This document shows positions 44,613-53,058 of a DNA stretch of 64,000 nt, piece by piece; the first letter of the stretch is position 1; every line of letters begins with the position of its first letter. The notes beneath the pieces are model-generated. The model saw only the letters and a list, made by a program, of their open reading frames with translations, had not been told where the DNA came from and did no database searches. Position numbers and translations under genes: made by a program. The stretch comes from Paraburkholderia diazotrophica (GTDB lineage: Bacteria > Pseudomonadota > Gammaproteobacteria > Burkholderiales > Burkholderiaceae). The stretch spans positions 124,001 through 188,000 of the forward strand of contig NZ_FNYE01000013.1 of NCBI RefSeq assembly GCF_900108945.1, given 5' to 3'.

Positions 44613-46121
44613 TCACTGCTTGACTTGCGCTTCGACATTGACGGCCGGCCAGCCGCCGCCGAGTGCCTTGTAAAGCAGTACCGTGTCCGACAGTATTTGC
44701 TGATGATTCGTCAACAGGTCGAGTTGCGCCTGAAGCAGCGTGCGCTCCGTTTCGAATACTTCCAGTTGCGACACCACGCCCTCGCGCAATTGCGACTGGA
44801 TCTGTTGCGCTACCACGCCAAGGCGCTGCACTTCCTGTTGCAATTCCACCCGCTGCTGCCTGTGCGCATCCAGACTGACCAGCGCGTTTTCGACTTCTTC
44901 GAATGCCGCCATCACCGTTTGCCGGTACTGCTGTTCGGCGACGGCCATTTGCGCTTCCGTCGTCTTCACGTGAGCACGCACGCCCGGATCGAGCAGCGGA
45001 ATATTGATGCTCGGCATCAGACCGAACGTGAACGACTTCAGCAGCTCGGACAGCGCAAAGCTCGCTGTGCCGCCGTGCGCCGTCAGACTGACAGTCGGCA
45101 ATTGCGCGAGCTTCGCTTCGCCGACGAAGTCATAGCCTTCGAGCACGCGCAATTCCGCCGCGACGATGTCGGGCCGGCGCGACAACAATTGCGAAGGCAG
45201 TCCGCCCGGCACGGGCGGCAGTTGCACGCGCTGCTGCAAATGGCCGACAGGCACCGTGAATTCGCCGGCGGGCACGCCGATCAGCGTGCACAGCGCGTTG
45301 TTCGCGATGCTGCGAGAACGGCGCAGATCGATCAGATCCTTCGTTAGACGATTGACTTCCGCCTGCTGGCGCATGACCTGCGTCTTCGGAATGAGGCCGT
45401 TGCGGTTCATGCCGTCGAAGATCGAGAGAATCTGCTTGTTCTCGTCGACCATTTTTTGCTGCGCTTCCATCTGGTCGTCGAACTGAAGAATCTGGAAATA
45501 CGTGGTCGCCACGTTCGACACCAGTTCCAGATAGCCCGCGCGCCAGTCCGCTTCCGTCGCGTGGAATTCGGCCTTTTGCGCCTGCACGCCCTTCTCGACC
45601 TTGCCCCAGATGTCGATGTCCCAGTTCACCTGGGCAGCGACGTTGTACTGCTTGGTAAACGGCTGCCCTGTGACCTTTTGAAAATTGGCGCCCGCGCCGA
45701 GATCGGCCGTCGGCAACGCGCCCGCCTTCGCTTCGCCGATCTGCGCGCCCGCGACGTCGATGCGCGCGGCCAGTACCTTGATATCGAAGTTGCCCTGAAT
45801 CGCCTTGTCGATCAGCGTGTTCAGATACGGGTCCTGGAAGCCCTTCCACCAGTCGGGCACGATGGTGTCGGCGGGCGAAACGAGCGAGCCCGTCTTGTCC
45901 GACCACGATGCTTTGGCCGGCGTATCGGGACGCTTGTAGTCGGGCTGGTGAACGTCGACGCAACCGGCTAGCAGTGCCGCGCAGATGGCGGTGGATGCGA
46001 TTGCGCGAACGACATTGGCGATACGGCTTTTCGGCGCTTCGTCGCGGGTATCCGCATGAACGCTCGCGGACGAACCCCGTTGCGTGCAGCAGGCGACGAA
46101 CGAATCAGGCAACGCAGACAC
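44613..46121 (-). CDS. TolC-like outer membrane efflux lipoprotein (NodT family)
   Basis: A 502-residue outer-membrane channel subunit. The signal region ends in the lipobox LLAGC near residue 53, and the mature part carries two OEP repeats, with NTLIDKAIQGNFDIKVLAARID in the first and VAELRVLEGYDFVGEAKLAQLPTVSL-type sequence (about residues 335-360) in the second. It starts with GTG at 46121 after CGGAG, giving an unusually long cytoplasmic-looking N-terminus. It lies in the run of minus-strand genes that includes the HlyD and exporter genes and a peptide gene. This suggests it completes the tripartite type I system rather than serving an RND pump. Confidence 0.9.
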   Translation of the reverse strand: MSALPDSFVACCTQRGSSASVHADTRDEAPKSRIANVVRAIASTAICAALLAGCVDVHQPDYKRPDTPAKASWSDKTGSLVSPADTIVPDWWKGFQDPYLNTLIDKAIQGNFDIKVLAARIDVAGAQIGEAKAGALPTADLGAGANFQKVTGQPFTKQYNVAAQVNWDIDIWGKVEKGVQAQKAEFHATEADWRAGYLELVSNVATTYFQILQFDDQMEAQQKMVDENKQILSIFDGMNRNGLIPKTQVMRQQAEVNRLTKDLIDLRRSRSIANNALCTLIGVPAGEFTVPVGHLQQRVQLPPVPGGLPSQLLSRRPDIVAAELRVLEGYDFVGEAKLAQLPTVSLTAHGGTASFALSELLKSFTFGLMPSINIPLLDPGVRAHVKTTEAQMAVAEQQYRQTVMAAFEEVENALVSLDAHRQQRVELQQEVQRLGVVAQQIQSQLREGVVSQLEVFETERTLLQAQLDLLTNHQQILSDTVLLYKALGGGWPAVNVEAQVKQ

Positions 46122-46329
46122 GATATTCTCCGATCTTTCCCGGCTCTACTGCACGTGCAAAGCGCGCCATTCAAGTAAAGCACGTCCAGCGCGGCATCAC
46201 TATGGATGTCGGCGGATTTCGTTCGGCGTGGAGTTCGTGCGGTGACGCGGCGGTCTTGTGAAAAGGACGATTACGTTTTCGATCTTTTTGACGGCGGTGG
46301 CGACGTCTTTAGTGCGAGCGCGCCTGGCT

Positions 46330-46361
46330 ATCCGAGGCGGCCGGTCCAGACAGCCTCGGAT
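46330..46361 (-). other. Hairpin downstream of peptide gene 2
   Basis: ATCCGAGGC and GCCTCGGAT pair over 9 bases with a 14-base loop, 14 bases beyond the peptide stop and before the TolC-like gene. There is no T-run, so it may be a partial terminator or an mRNA stabiliser that lets the peptide be made in excess. Confidence 0.45.
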
Positions 46362-46374
46362 GCGCGCGCGAACG

Positions 46375-46629
46375 TCAGTTCATGACGATACTGTTTCCGG
46401 CCGTCATCATCGGAATGATCTGCGTCGTCGAGTTGCTGTTGGCGCCCACGTTCGTGATATTCATCTGTTGCTGAACGAACTGCGGCGCGTTGAGCGTCTT
46501 GCTGTTGTCGAACATGAACGACAGGCTCGGGAACAACGGATTGGCAAGATAGCCGCCGCGGACGGATTTCAGTGCTTCGCTGTCGAGTTCTTCGGCAACG
46601 GGCAGGTCCTTGATCATCAGTGCGCTCAT
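46375..46629 (-). CDS. Double-glycine leader peptide precursor 2 (C39 exporter substrate)
   Basis: An 84-residue precursor. The leader is 26 residues (MSALMIKDLPVAEELDSEAL...VRGG) with Gly at -1/-2, Val at -4, Leu at -7 and Leu at -12. The 58-residue core is Cys-free and begins YLANPLFPSLSFMFDNSKT. It contains QQQMNITNVGANSN, whose N-x-G-x-N-S-N end is shared with precursor 1. GGGAG lies before the ATG and a sigma54 promoter lies about 90 bases upstream. It is the first gene of a minus-strand series ending with the exporter and the activator. Confidence 0.83.
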   Translation of the reverse strand: MSALMIKDLPVAEELDSEALKSVRGGYLANPLFPSLSFMFDNSKTLNAPQFVQQQMNITNVGANSNSTTQIIPMMTAGNSIVMN

Positions 46630-46937
46630 GACAGTTCTCCCATGAGAAAAGCGAAGGATTCGCGAGATATTTGGGTGGGTGCTTCAAGCATCTTGTCTGC
46701 TCGAGCCTCACTCATGCATGGGTCGTGCCAGGTGCACTGCGTACACTTCGAAAAAGCTTTAGAGCCTTTCCCGCATTGCGTTGCCTGTCAAAACGCGTCT
46801 GTGTATACGAATTACGCATGCATTCGCCTGCCGCGCATGTGACGCCGCATGGCAAACACTCACAGCGGATCTGTTGGGTCGAAAAGAACACACGCAAAGT
46901 ACTCACTAATCCCGGACTATTGAGTACATGCGTTCGT
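46630..46937. other. Intergenic region upstream of peptide gene 2
   Basis: 308 bases with no supported gene besides the sigma54 promoter element. The promoter of peptide gene 2 lies here and the end of the first DUF4399 gene borders it. Confidence 0.5.
46715..46730 (-). promoter_or_regulatory. Sigma54 (-24/-12) promoter of peptide gene 2
   Basis: Read on the minus strand, TGGCACGACCCATGCA keeps the perfect -24 element TGGCACG, and the -12 GC dinucleotide is at the right distance; only one base of TTGCA differs. It would drive peptide gene 2 and possibly the downstream TolC, FHA, HlyD, isomerase, exporter and activator genes. Confidence 0.75.
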
Positions 46938-47363
46938 TTACTTCGCAATCACGGTGATCTTTTTCGAGTAGACGGGTGGATCGTGCGGAACGTGGTTTTC
47001 GTCGCCCATCAGCAATTGAAGCGTGTGCTTGCCGGGCGGCAATTCGATCATCGTCTCGGTTTCCCCCGCGCCGAAATGCAGATGCTGGCGATCGGAAGGA
47101 ATCCCCTGATCCACCGGCGGCAGGTCGGTGTCGATCAGCAAGTGGTGGTGGCCCGTATTCGGGTACTTGACGCCCTTGGGCGCGACGCCCATGTAGCGCA
47201 AGCCGAACCACACGCGAAAAGGCTTGTTGGCGGGCACGACCTGTCCGTCATTCGGATAGCCGATATACGCGTATGCACCTTTCGGCGCGGGCGTCGGCCC
47301 GGCGAAGGCGATATTCAACGAAGCGAGAGCGGCAAGCGCCGCGGCGGCAACGATCCTGGTCAT
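46938..47363 (-). CDS. DUF4399-family secreted protein (copy 1)
   Basis: A 141-residue secreted protein with a signal peptide of about 21 residues (MTRIVAAAALAALASLNIAF). The mature part shows the DUF4399 core: PNTGHHHLLIDTDLPPVD and DRQHLHFGAGETET, rich in His, then LPPGKHTLQLLMGDENHVPH. The His clusters suggest metal binding, but the function is unknown. It is the downstream copy of a tandem pair, the two being 61 bases apart and highly similar in the central region. The start at 47363 is chosen over an upstream ATG because it begins the signal peptide. Confidence 0.78.
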   Translation of the reverse strand: MTRIVAAAALAALASLNIAFAGPTPAPKGAYAYIGYPNDGQVVPANKPFRVWFGLRYMGVAPKGVKYPNTGHHHLLIDTDLPPVDQGIPSDRQHLHFGAGETETMIELPPGKHTLQLLMGDENHVPHDPPVYSKKITVIAK

Positions 47364-47424
47364 GGCTGCTGTTCTCCGTCTTGCGCGCATTGCACCGGCC
47401 CGCCGGCGCAGTGGCGGCGCGTGC

Positions 47425-47850
47425 TCACTTCACGATGATGGTGATCTTCTTCGAATAGACGGGCGGATTATGCGGAACGTGGTTGTGATCGCCGAGCAGC
47501 AATTGCAGCGTGTGCTTGCCGGGCGGCAACTCGATGCGCGCATCCGTTTCCCCTGCGCCGAAATGCAGGTGCTGGCGATCGGAGGGGATCTCCTGATCCA
47601 TCGGCGGCAGATCCGTATCGATCAGCAGATGGTGATGTCCCGTATTCGGAACATTCACGCCCTTGGGGCACACGCCCATATTGCGCAAGCCCATTCGCAC
47701 CCAGAGCTTGCCACCCGTAATGACGGTGCCGTCCGACGGCCAGATGATGTACTCCTCGGCTCCGGGCGGCGAAGGCGTCGGTCCTGCGTAGGCCTGTGCC
47801 GAAGCGAGAAAGAGCGCGCCGAAAATCGCCAGCCTTGTTCTTCTTTGCAT
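47425..47850 (-). CDS. DUF4399-family secreted protein (copy 2)
   Basis: A 141-residue paralogue of the neighbouring gene, with a signal peptide (MQRRTRLAIFGALFLASAQA) and the same core PNTGHHHLLIDTDLPPMD, DRQHLHFGAGET and LPPGKHTLQLLLGDHNHVPH. It has a Cys (MGVCPKGV) that the other copy lacks. The pair arose by tandem duplication. They divide the secretion genes from the caspase-FGE gene, which diverges from this one. No direct link with peptide export can be shown. Confidence 0.78.
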   Translation of the reverse strand: MQRRTRLAIFGALFLASAQAYAGPTPSPPGAEEYIIWPSDGTVITGGKLWVRMGLRNMGVCPKGVNVPNTGHHHLLIDTDLPPMDQEIPSDRQHLHFGAGETDARIELPPGKHTLQLLLGDHNHVPHNPPVYSKKITIIVK

Positions 47851-48178
47851 TGCGCAATCTCCGAGGGAGGGTCAGTGCTGCTTGCTTCCGTTTTAGCTTA
47901 GGACGTAACTTGTCAAAAAGATACGCCACGCTCGTTAACGTTCTGACGTTTCGAATCGCGTGCTATCGTTGAAGAGGGTGGTCCATGCAAAAGCAATGCG
48001 TCGCGCGGGCGCCGTCCATCGCACACGCAATATCGGGAACAGCTGCATGCTTCGCCGTCGATTGCAATGCAGCGAACGGCTGTCGTTCTCATTGCGCGCT
48101 GGGTCCCTCCGGCTGGTCCCGCCGGTTCGTCCATAGCGAGGTTCCTTCCAGAACTTCCAGAACAAACAGGATCTGAAA
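47851..48178. other. Intergenic region between DUF4399 and caspase-FGE genes
   Basis: 328 bases holding divergent promoters. I see no gene, sigma54 element or palindrome in it. Confidence 0.45.
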
Positions 48179-50092
48179 ATGTGGCGAAAACTTCTGCTGG
48201 TTTGCATCATCGGGGCACTCCAGATGCAAGCAGCCGCCGCGCAAACGCTACCGCGCGAAGCAGGCGCTGCCGCTCTACGCATCGCAATGGACGATGCCGT
48301 TACAGGTTCAGTCGAGAGCGCCGGGCGCAAGGTCGCGCTCGTGATCGGCAATGCGGACTACCCCGTCGATGCGCTGCCGAACGCCGTGCGCGATGCGCAA
48401 AGCGTCGCCGACAGGTTGCGCGCTCAAGGTTTCGATGTCGTGTTGCACACGAACGCGACAGCACAACAGATGCGCGACGCGCTCGCCGAATTTCGCCGCC
48501 GCTTGAAGCCGGGCGGCACCGCCCTGTTCTACTTCGCTGGACACGGATTCCAGGCAGGGCACTCGACGCTGCTCGCTTCCGCCAGCGCCGACCCACGCGC
48601 GCCCGCGACCTTGATGACGGCGAGCGTCGATCTGTCGGGCGTGCTCGATACGCTCTCCGAGCCGCGCGCACATGCGCTCAATCTCGTGGTGCTCGATGCA
48701 TGTCTCACGCAGCCGTTCGCGCGGTCTGTCGCGGCGATTCCGTTGCCTGCGCAAACGCTCATTGCCTTCGCGGCTGCGCAGGGCGCGCAAGCCGCCGACG
48801 GCACGCGTCACGGCATCTTCACGGGCGCATGGCTGCGTGAAATGGCCCGTGCACCGGATCAGCCACTCGACTCGATGTTTGCTCGCGTCACCCAACGTGT
48901 GATGCAAGCAACGCACGGCATGCAGAAACCGTGGGCCGTCTCGTCGTTGCCGAAGCCCGCGCGCGTATTGGCATCCCGTACTTCTACGCTGGCCCTGGAT
49001 GATTCAACAAATTCACTTGTCACGTTGAATAGCCGGGGCATTTTGCCGAAGGACAGCAACGAGCAATACGAATTGACGTTCTGGGATTCGATCAAGGACA
49101 GCAATTACGCGAGCGACTATGAAGCGTATCTGAAGGCCTATCCGAACGGCCGCTTTGCGGCGCTCGCGAAAGCGCGCATCGAACGGCTCAAGGCAGCGGG
49201 ATCGGCGACGCCGCCTGCCACGCACGCGGCGCCCGCTCCTTCGGCGCCGCCCGCCCCGGCACCGGCGCCGAAGACTGCGCCGACGCCCCCGCCGGCTTCC
49301 ACACCCGCTCCTGCACCGAAAGCCGCAGCGACACCCGCGCCTGCTGCGCCGACGCCCGCGCCCGCGCATACGGCGACGGGCGGCGAAAGCAAGGACTGCG
49401 CGGCATGCCCCGTCATGGTGTCGCTGCCAGCAGGCTCGTTCACGATGGGCAGCAATTACGACCCATCGGAGAAGCCGCCGCATCACGTGACGATTTCCGC
49501 GCCGTTCGCAATCGCCAGAAACGAAGTGACGGTCGAGCAATGGAACGCGTGCGCGGACGTCAACGGATGCCCGAAGCTGTCGTCCGAAAACAGCTCCGTG
49601 AAGAATGCACCCGCGCGCGATCTCAGCTGGGACGATACGCAGGCCTACGTGAAATGGCTCAGCAAGACAACGGGCAAGACCTATCGGCTACCGACTGAAG
49701 CCGAATGGGAATACGCGGACCGCGCGGGCACCTCGACGAAGTACTGGTGGGGCGATCAGATGCGCAAGGGCGTGGCCAACTGCAAGGACTGCGGCGATCC
49801 CTATCACAAGGAAGCGCCGGAACCCGTCGGCTCATATGCGGCAAATCCATATGGACTGTACGACATGAACGGCGGCGTCTGGGAATGGGTCGGCGACTGC
49901 TGGCATAACTCATACCAGAACGCGCCGACCGACGGACGCCCATGGGACGCCCCCGGCTGCAACATGCGCGTGATTCGCGGCGGCTCATGGCGTGAAGGCA
50001 ACGACTACATGCTGAGCTCGACGCGCTTCAAGTACAGCCCGAGCGTGCGTCAGTCGCAAAACGGCTTTCGTGTCGTTAAAGAACTCAAGTGA
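48179..50092 (+). CDS. Caspase-like peptidase fused to a formylglycine-generating-enzyme-type domain
   Basis: A 637-residue exported protein. A signal peptide (MWRKLLLVCIIGALQMQAAA) leads to a C14 caspase domain at about 50-260. Its catalytic His122 lies in YFAGHGFQ and Cys175 in VLDACLTQPF (normally DACRxNPF, so one Arg is replaced by Leu). A Pro/Ala-rich linker spans about 340-400. The C-terminal FGE/sulfatase-modifying domain (405-637) has MVSLPAGSFTMGS, RLPTEAEWEYA and GGSWREG. Caspase-FGE fusions occur with eukaryotic-like kinases in Proteobacteria. It may process proteins in the periplasm; relation to the peptides is inferred from location only. Confidence 0.88.
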   Translation: MWRKLLLVCIIGALQMQAAAAQTLPREAGAAALRIAMDDAVTGSVESAGRKVALVIGNADYPVDALPNAVRDAQSVADRLRAQGFDVVLHTNATAQQMRDALAEFRRRLKPGGTALFYFAGHGFQAGHSTLLASASADPRAPATLMTASVDLSGVLDTLSEPRAHALNLVVLDACLTQPFARSVAAIPLPAQTLIAFAAAQGAQAADGTRHGIFTGAWLREMARAPDQPLDSMFARVTQRVMQATHGMQKPWAVSSLPKPARVLASRTSTLALDDSTNSLVTLNSRGILPKDSNEQYELTFWDSIKDSNYASDYEAYLKAYPNGRFAALAKARIERLKAAGSATPPATHAAPAPSAPPAPAPAPKTAPTPPPASTPAPAPKAAATPAPAAPTPAPAHTATGGESKDCAACPVMVSLPAGSFTMGSNYDPSEKPPHHVTISAPFAIARNEVTVEQWNACADVNGCPKLSSENSSVKNAPARDLSWDDTQAYVKWLSKTTGKTYRLPTEAEWEYADRAGTSTKYWWGDQMRKGVANCKDCGDPYHKEAPEPVGSYAANPYGLYDMNGGVWEWVGDCWHNSYQNAPTDGRPWDAPGCNMRVIRGGSWREGNDYMLSSTRFKYSPSVRQSQNGFRVVKELK

Positions 50093-50102
50093 TCTGGAGG
50101 CT

Positions 50103-50135
50103 GCGCGTATTACACGAAATACGCGCGCGCTTTTT
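50103..50135. terminator. Bidirectional terminator between caspase-FGE and kinase genes
   Basis: GCGCGTATT and AATACGCGC pair over 9 bases around a 6-base loop, followed by GCGC and five Ts. It lies between two convergent genes. Confidence 0.72.
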
Positions 50136-50139
50136 ACTT

Positions 50140-52296
50140 TTAATTCGGCCGCGGCCTGCTGTTGATCTGCGCAATATCGGCGACGATGCGGTCCTGCCCG
50201 TATCTCGCCGCAAGCTGCTTGAGCCGCGCATCGAGCGCGCGCAGATAGTCCGCGCGCGACTCGCTCTCCGGGCGCGGCGCATCGAATAGCGGCGCAGGCG
50301 TGATCAAAAGGACAACCAGTTCCTGGCCGAACGGCTTCGAGACGACCCACTCGCCGCCGTTGCCGATCGTCGCCGAGTAGTGCGGCGGTGCCTGATTACC
50401 CTTTGCGCGCGGCCCCGGCACCATATGTACTACCGTGCCATCGAGTACGTAATAGTCGATGTTCACATACGAGTCGTAACCCGGCGTCGTCACATCGACG
50501 ACGAGAGGATCGCCTTCCGTCAGCACGCCATTCGGCATGCGCGCCTTTAGCGAACTGATGTGCCCCACCAGCCAGTTATGCGACCAGTAGGGACCGAGTT
50601 CCTTCAGGATGTCGCACTTGTCGTTGCTCACGTGATGCACGTCGACTTTCGTCGACGCCACGCCGGCCAGGGTCGCCAGGCGCTCGTTGACTTGCGCCTC
50701 GCCTTGCTGCGGCACGAATCCTCGCACCTCTACCGCGCGATCCTGAACGGAAGCGGCCAGCGCCGAGCACGGCAGTGACGCGAGCACCGACGTGACGGCG
50801 GCGAGCGTCGGCGGCGCGGGCGTGCTGGGTGCTTGCCGCGGCGGCGGCGCGGAGGCCACGGACGCAGCGGAAGGCTGCGCAGGTGTGACGGGTGTAACAG
50901 ACGCGGGCGACGTTGGCGACGCGGCCGCGCTCTGCGCAGACGGCGCCCCCGCCTCCGGCACAACAGACGCCTGCCGCGCGTCGTTCTCGTGCTCCAGGTT
51001 CTGCGACGCGCGATAAAAGTACAGCGCGCCCGCCGCCGCGCAAGCGAGTGCGAGACCCGCGACGCCGGACTTCACCAGCATTCCTGTGCGGTCCGGGCTG
51101 TGCGTCGCCGACTTCGGCGCGGATGGACGCTCTTGGGCACCGAACTCTTCGACGAAGCGCGACACGGTCGGCGTGCGCGCCTTGCGATCGAACGCCAGCG
51201 CCGAGCGCAGTGCGCGCCATTGACGGTTGCCCAGATTCTCCGGCCGCTGCGGCTGGCGATTCGCGGCACGCGCCTGAGTCGCCGACATGCGCTCGAACGG
51301 ATGACGTCCCGTCAAAAGCTCATACGTAATGCAACCGAGCGCGTAGATGTCGTCGCGCGGATCGGGCTCGTGATGCTCGAGCATTTCCGGGCTCGCATAC
51401 GCGGGCGTCAACGCGCCGAGGCTGGCCGGATCGAATACGGTCGCATCGCTCTCTTCTTCGGGGCGCTGAAAAACGCGCGCAATGCCGAAGTCGATCACCT
51501 TGACTTCGCCTGTATCCGTGAGGAAAACATTCGCGGGCTTGAAATCGCAATGCACGAAACCGCGTTCATGCGCATACGCAAGCGCGTTCGACATGCCGCG
51601 CACAATCGGCAACGCGGACTGTACGGGCATGCCCTTGAAATCCGGTGTGCGCAGGATCTGGCTCAATGGCTTGCCCGACAGGTACTCCATCGTCAGATAA
51701 ACGATGGGGCCTTCGCGATCGAAATCGTAAACGGTGACGATATTTCGGTGCGCGAGTACCTGTGCCTTGCGCGCCTCGCGCTGCAACGCGATCAGCGACT
51801 TCGGATTGCCGCGGAACTGCGTATTGAGCACCTTGATCGCGAGATAAGGCTTGCGGTCGGACGCTTCGAGCTTGCGCAGATCGAGTGCCTTGTACACGGT
51901 GCCCATCCCGCCCACGCCCAGACACTCTTCGAGAACGAAGCGGTTGTTCAGCGTATCGCCCGTGCCCTTCACCTGATCGAGGCCGGACAGCACGGAGGAC
52001 GTATCGGCGTTCCTCCCAGGCGGCGTGATCAGGCGCTCGGGTACGGTCTGCACGCGCGTTTCCTCACCGCCCGCAGCGGCAAGATTCGACACCGGCATCT
52101 GCTGGATCCGGCGGCGCACTTCCGCGTAGAGATCAGGAGGCAGGGGCTTCCTGGTGTGCGCTTCGCCAAGTATTTCAAGCAGACGAGCCGAACCGAGACC
52201 TTCCGTCGTCAGCGTGCTGTCGAGTTGAGCGACAAACGCGTCTTGCGTGAGCGCGCCGCTCTGAAAATCCCGAATCACGTGCGCAAGGCTAGCCAT
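50140..52296 (-). CDS. Eukaryotic-type Ser/Thr protein kinase with C-terminal periplasmic domains
   Basis: A 718-residue transmembrane kinase. The kinase domain (about 120-385) has the Gly-rich loop LGVGGMGTVYKA, the catalytic Lys155 (AIKVL), HCDFKPANVF with Asp251, DFG at 269-271 and SPEML. The HRD Arg is Cys here. After a membrane helix at about 408-428 and a Pro/Ala-rich linker comes a BON-like segment (VEVRGFVPQQGEAQVNERL) and a domain resembling DUF4384 (DPLVVDVTTPGYDSYVNIDY). An alternative TTG start at 52350 would add 18 residues. It is likely the partner of the PP2C phosphatase and of the FHA protein. Confidence 0.9.
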   Translation of the reverse strand: MASLAHVIRDFQSGALTQDAFVAQLDSTLTTEGLGSARLLEILGEAHTRKPLPPDLYAEVRRRIQQMPVSNLAAAGGEETRVQTVPERLITPPGRNADTSSVLSGLDQVKGTGDTLNNRFVLEECLGVGGMGTVYKALDLRKLEASDRKPYLAIKVLNTQFRGNPKSLIALQREARKAQVLAHRNIVTVYDFDREGPIVYLTMEYLSGKPLSQILRTPDFKGMPVQSALPIVRGMSNALAYAHERGFVHCDFKPANVFLTDTGEVKVIDFGIARVFQRPEEESDATVFDPASLGALTPAYASPEMLEHHEPDPRDDIYALGCITYELLTGRHPFERMSATQARAANRQPQRPENLGNRQWRALRSALAFDRKARTPTVSRFVEEFGAQERPSAPKSATHSPDRTGMLVKSGVAGLALACAAAGALYFYRASQNLEHENDARQASVVPEAGAPSAQSAAASPTSPASVTPVTPAQPSAASVASAPPPRQAPSTPAPPTLAAVTSVLASLPCSALAASVQDRAVEVRGFVPQQGEAQVNERLATLAGVASTKVDVHHVSNDKCDILKELGPYWSHNWLVGHISSLKARMPNGVLTEGDPLVVDVTTPGYDSYVNIDYYVLDGTVVHMVPGPRAKGNQAPPHYSATIGNGGEWVVSKPFGQELVVLLITPAPLFDAPRPESESRADYLRALDARLKQLAARYGQDRIVADIAQINSRPRPN

Positions 52297-52762
52297 GTGT
52301 TCAAAGCGCTGCAGCTCCCGTTGGCCGAAGAAATTCCCTGTCGTAACCAATTACATGTGCTCGTTCGATAGTAGTTCGCACGTATGCCTTTCGCAAACCA
52401 GGATTGGCCCGTGACGCATGCACGGCACGGTCGTGCGACTGGCATGGCCTATGCGCCGACTGATGCGCCGGGTGAATACCGTGCGCGCGGCGCGAGCGGT
52501 GCTGCCACCGTTCATGTCCGACAACAGCAAGACGGTCGATGTGGGGCAGCTTGTAAACGATGCGACGAATACGGGTGCTCTGCTTCTCGCGTTGCCTCTC
52601 GCTCTGCTTCTCCCTTTGGCTTCGTTCGCATTGCCCGGTAGCCCACACCGTATCGGGTCTGAATTACCTATACTGGTGGTTCGAGCCCTACGCGTTGCCG
52701 CCACTGATCGAAGCGCGCCTTTGCTCGCATTGGCATCACGCGATATTTTTTCTGGAACTGCC
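52297..52762. other. Region between kinase gene and peptide gene 3, with a peptide gene remnant
   Basis: 466 bases. It carries the divergent promoters of the kinase and peptide genes and the broken copy of a precursor peptide at 52511-52576. No intact gene is visible. Confidence 0.5.
52511..52576 (+). pseudogene. Remnant of a double-glycine peptide gene (core fragment)
   Basis: Plus-strand bases encode FMSDNSKTVDVGQLVND..., matching precursor 2 core FMFDNSKTLNAPQFVQQ at 7 of the first 8 residues and further positions. The first 30 bases or so are nearly identical to that gene. No double-glycine leader precedes it in any frame, and the frame then runs into hydrophobic sequence. It therefore looks like a decayed or truncated duplicate of the peptide family. 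Confidence 0.72.
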
Positions 52763-52987
52763 ATGTCCACGCTCGTCATCAAAGATCTCTCCCAAAGCGT
52801 CGAACTCGATCGCGCGGCCATGACGGCCATCGTCGGCGGCGCAAGAACGGGGGGACGCTTCTTTGGCGTCACCGCGCAAGCGCTGCCCGCCGCGACGCGC
52901 GTAGTCGACTATCCCGCAGGATTCCCGACGGCCGCGCGTCAACCCGTCGATGAGCGTATACCGCCACAAAGCCTTTTGCGCAAATAG
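52763..52987 (+). CDS. Double-glycine leader peptide precursor 3 (C39 exporter substrate)
   Basis: A 74-residue precursor. The 26-residue leader (MSTLVIKDLSQSVELDRAAM...IVGG) follows the same register: Gly -1/-2, Ile -4, Met -7, Leu -12. The 48-residue core is Cys-free and differs from precursors 1 and 2 (ARTGGRFFGVTAQALPAATR... and a Pro/Arg-rich end). The ATG at 52763 has TGGAAC upstream. I found no well-spaced sigma54 element before it, so its control may differ from the other three. Confidence 0.8.
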   Translation: MSTLVIKDLSQSVELDRAAMTAIVGGARTGGRFFGVTAQALPAATRVVDYPAGFPTAARQPVDERIPPQSLLRK

Positions 52988-53022
52988 CAGTAGCCCTCTC
53001 GTCCATTGCTCACGTGTACCTT

Positions 53023-53058
53023 CTCTCCGTATGCCGCTACGCGGCGGCATACGGAGAG
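53023..53058. other. Perfect 15-base-pair inverted repeat after peptide gene 3
   Basis: CTCTCCGTATGCCGC and GCGGCATACGGAGAG are exact complements around a 6-base loop. No T-run follows. It lies 35 bases after the stop of precursor 3 and in the 350-base gap before precursor 4, as an mRNA 3' structure or a mobile hairpin remnant. Confidence 0.7.

Noticed and set aside
52436..52452. Sigma54-like site near the peptide remnant
   Set aside because: GG and GC are one base too close for sigma54.
52676..52700. tRNA T-arm-like sequence GGTTCGAGCCC
   Set aside because: The flanking bases do not form a T stem and no other tRNA arms are present.
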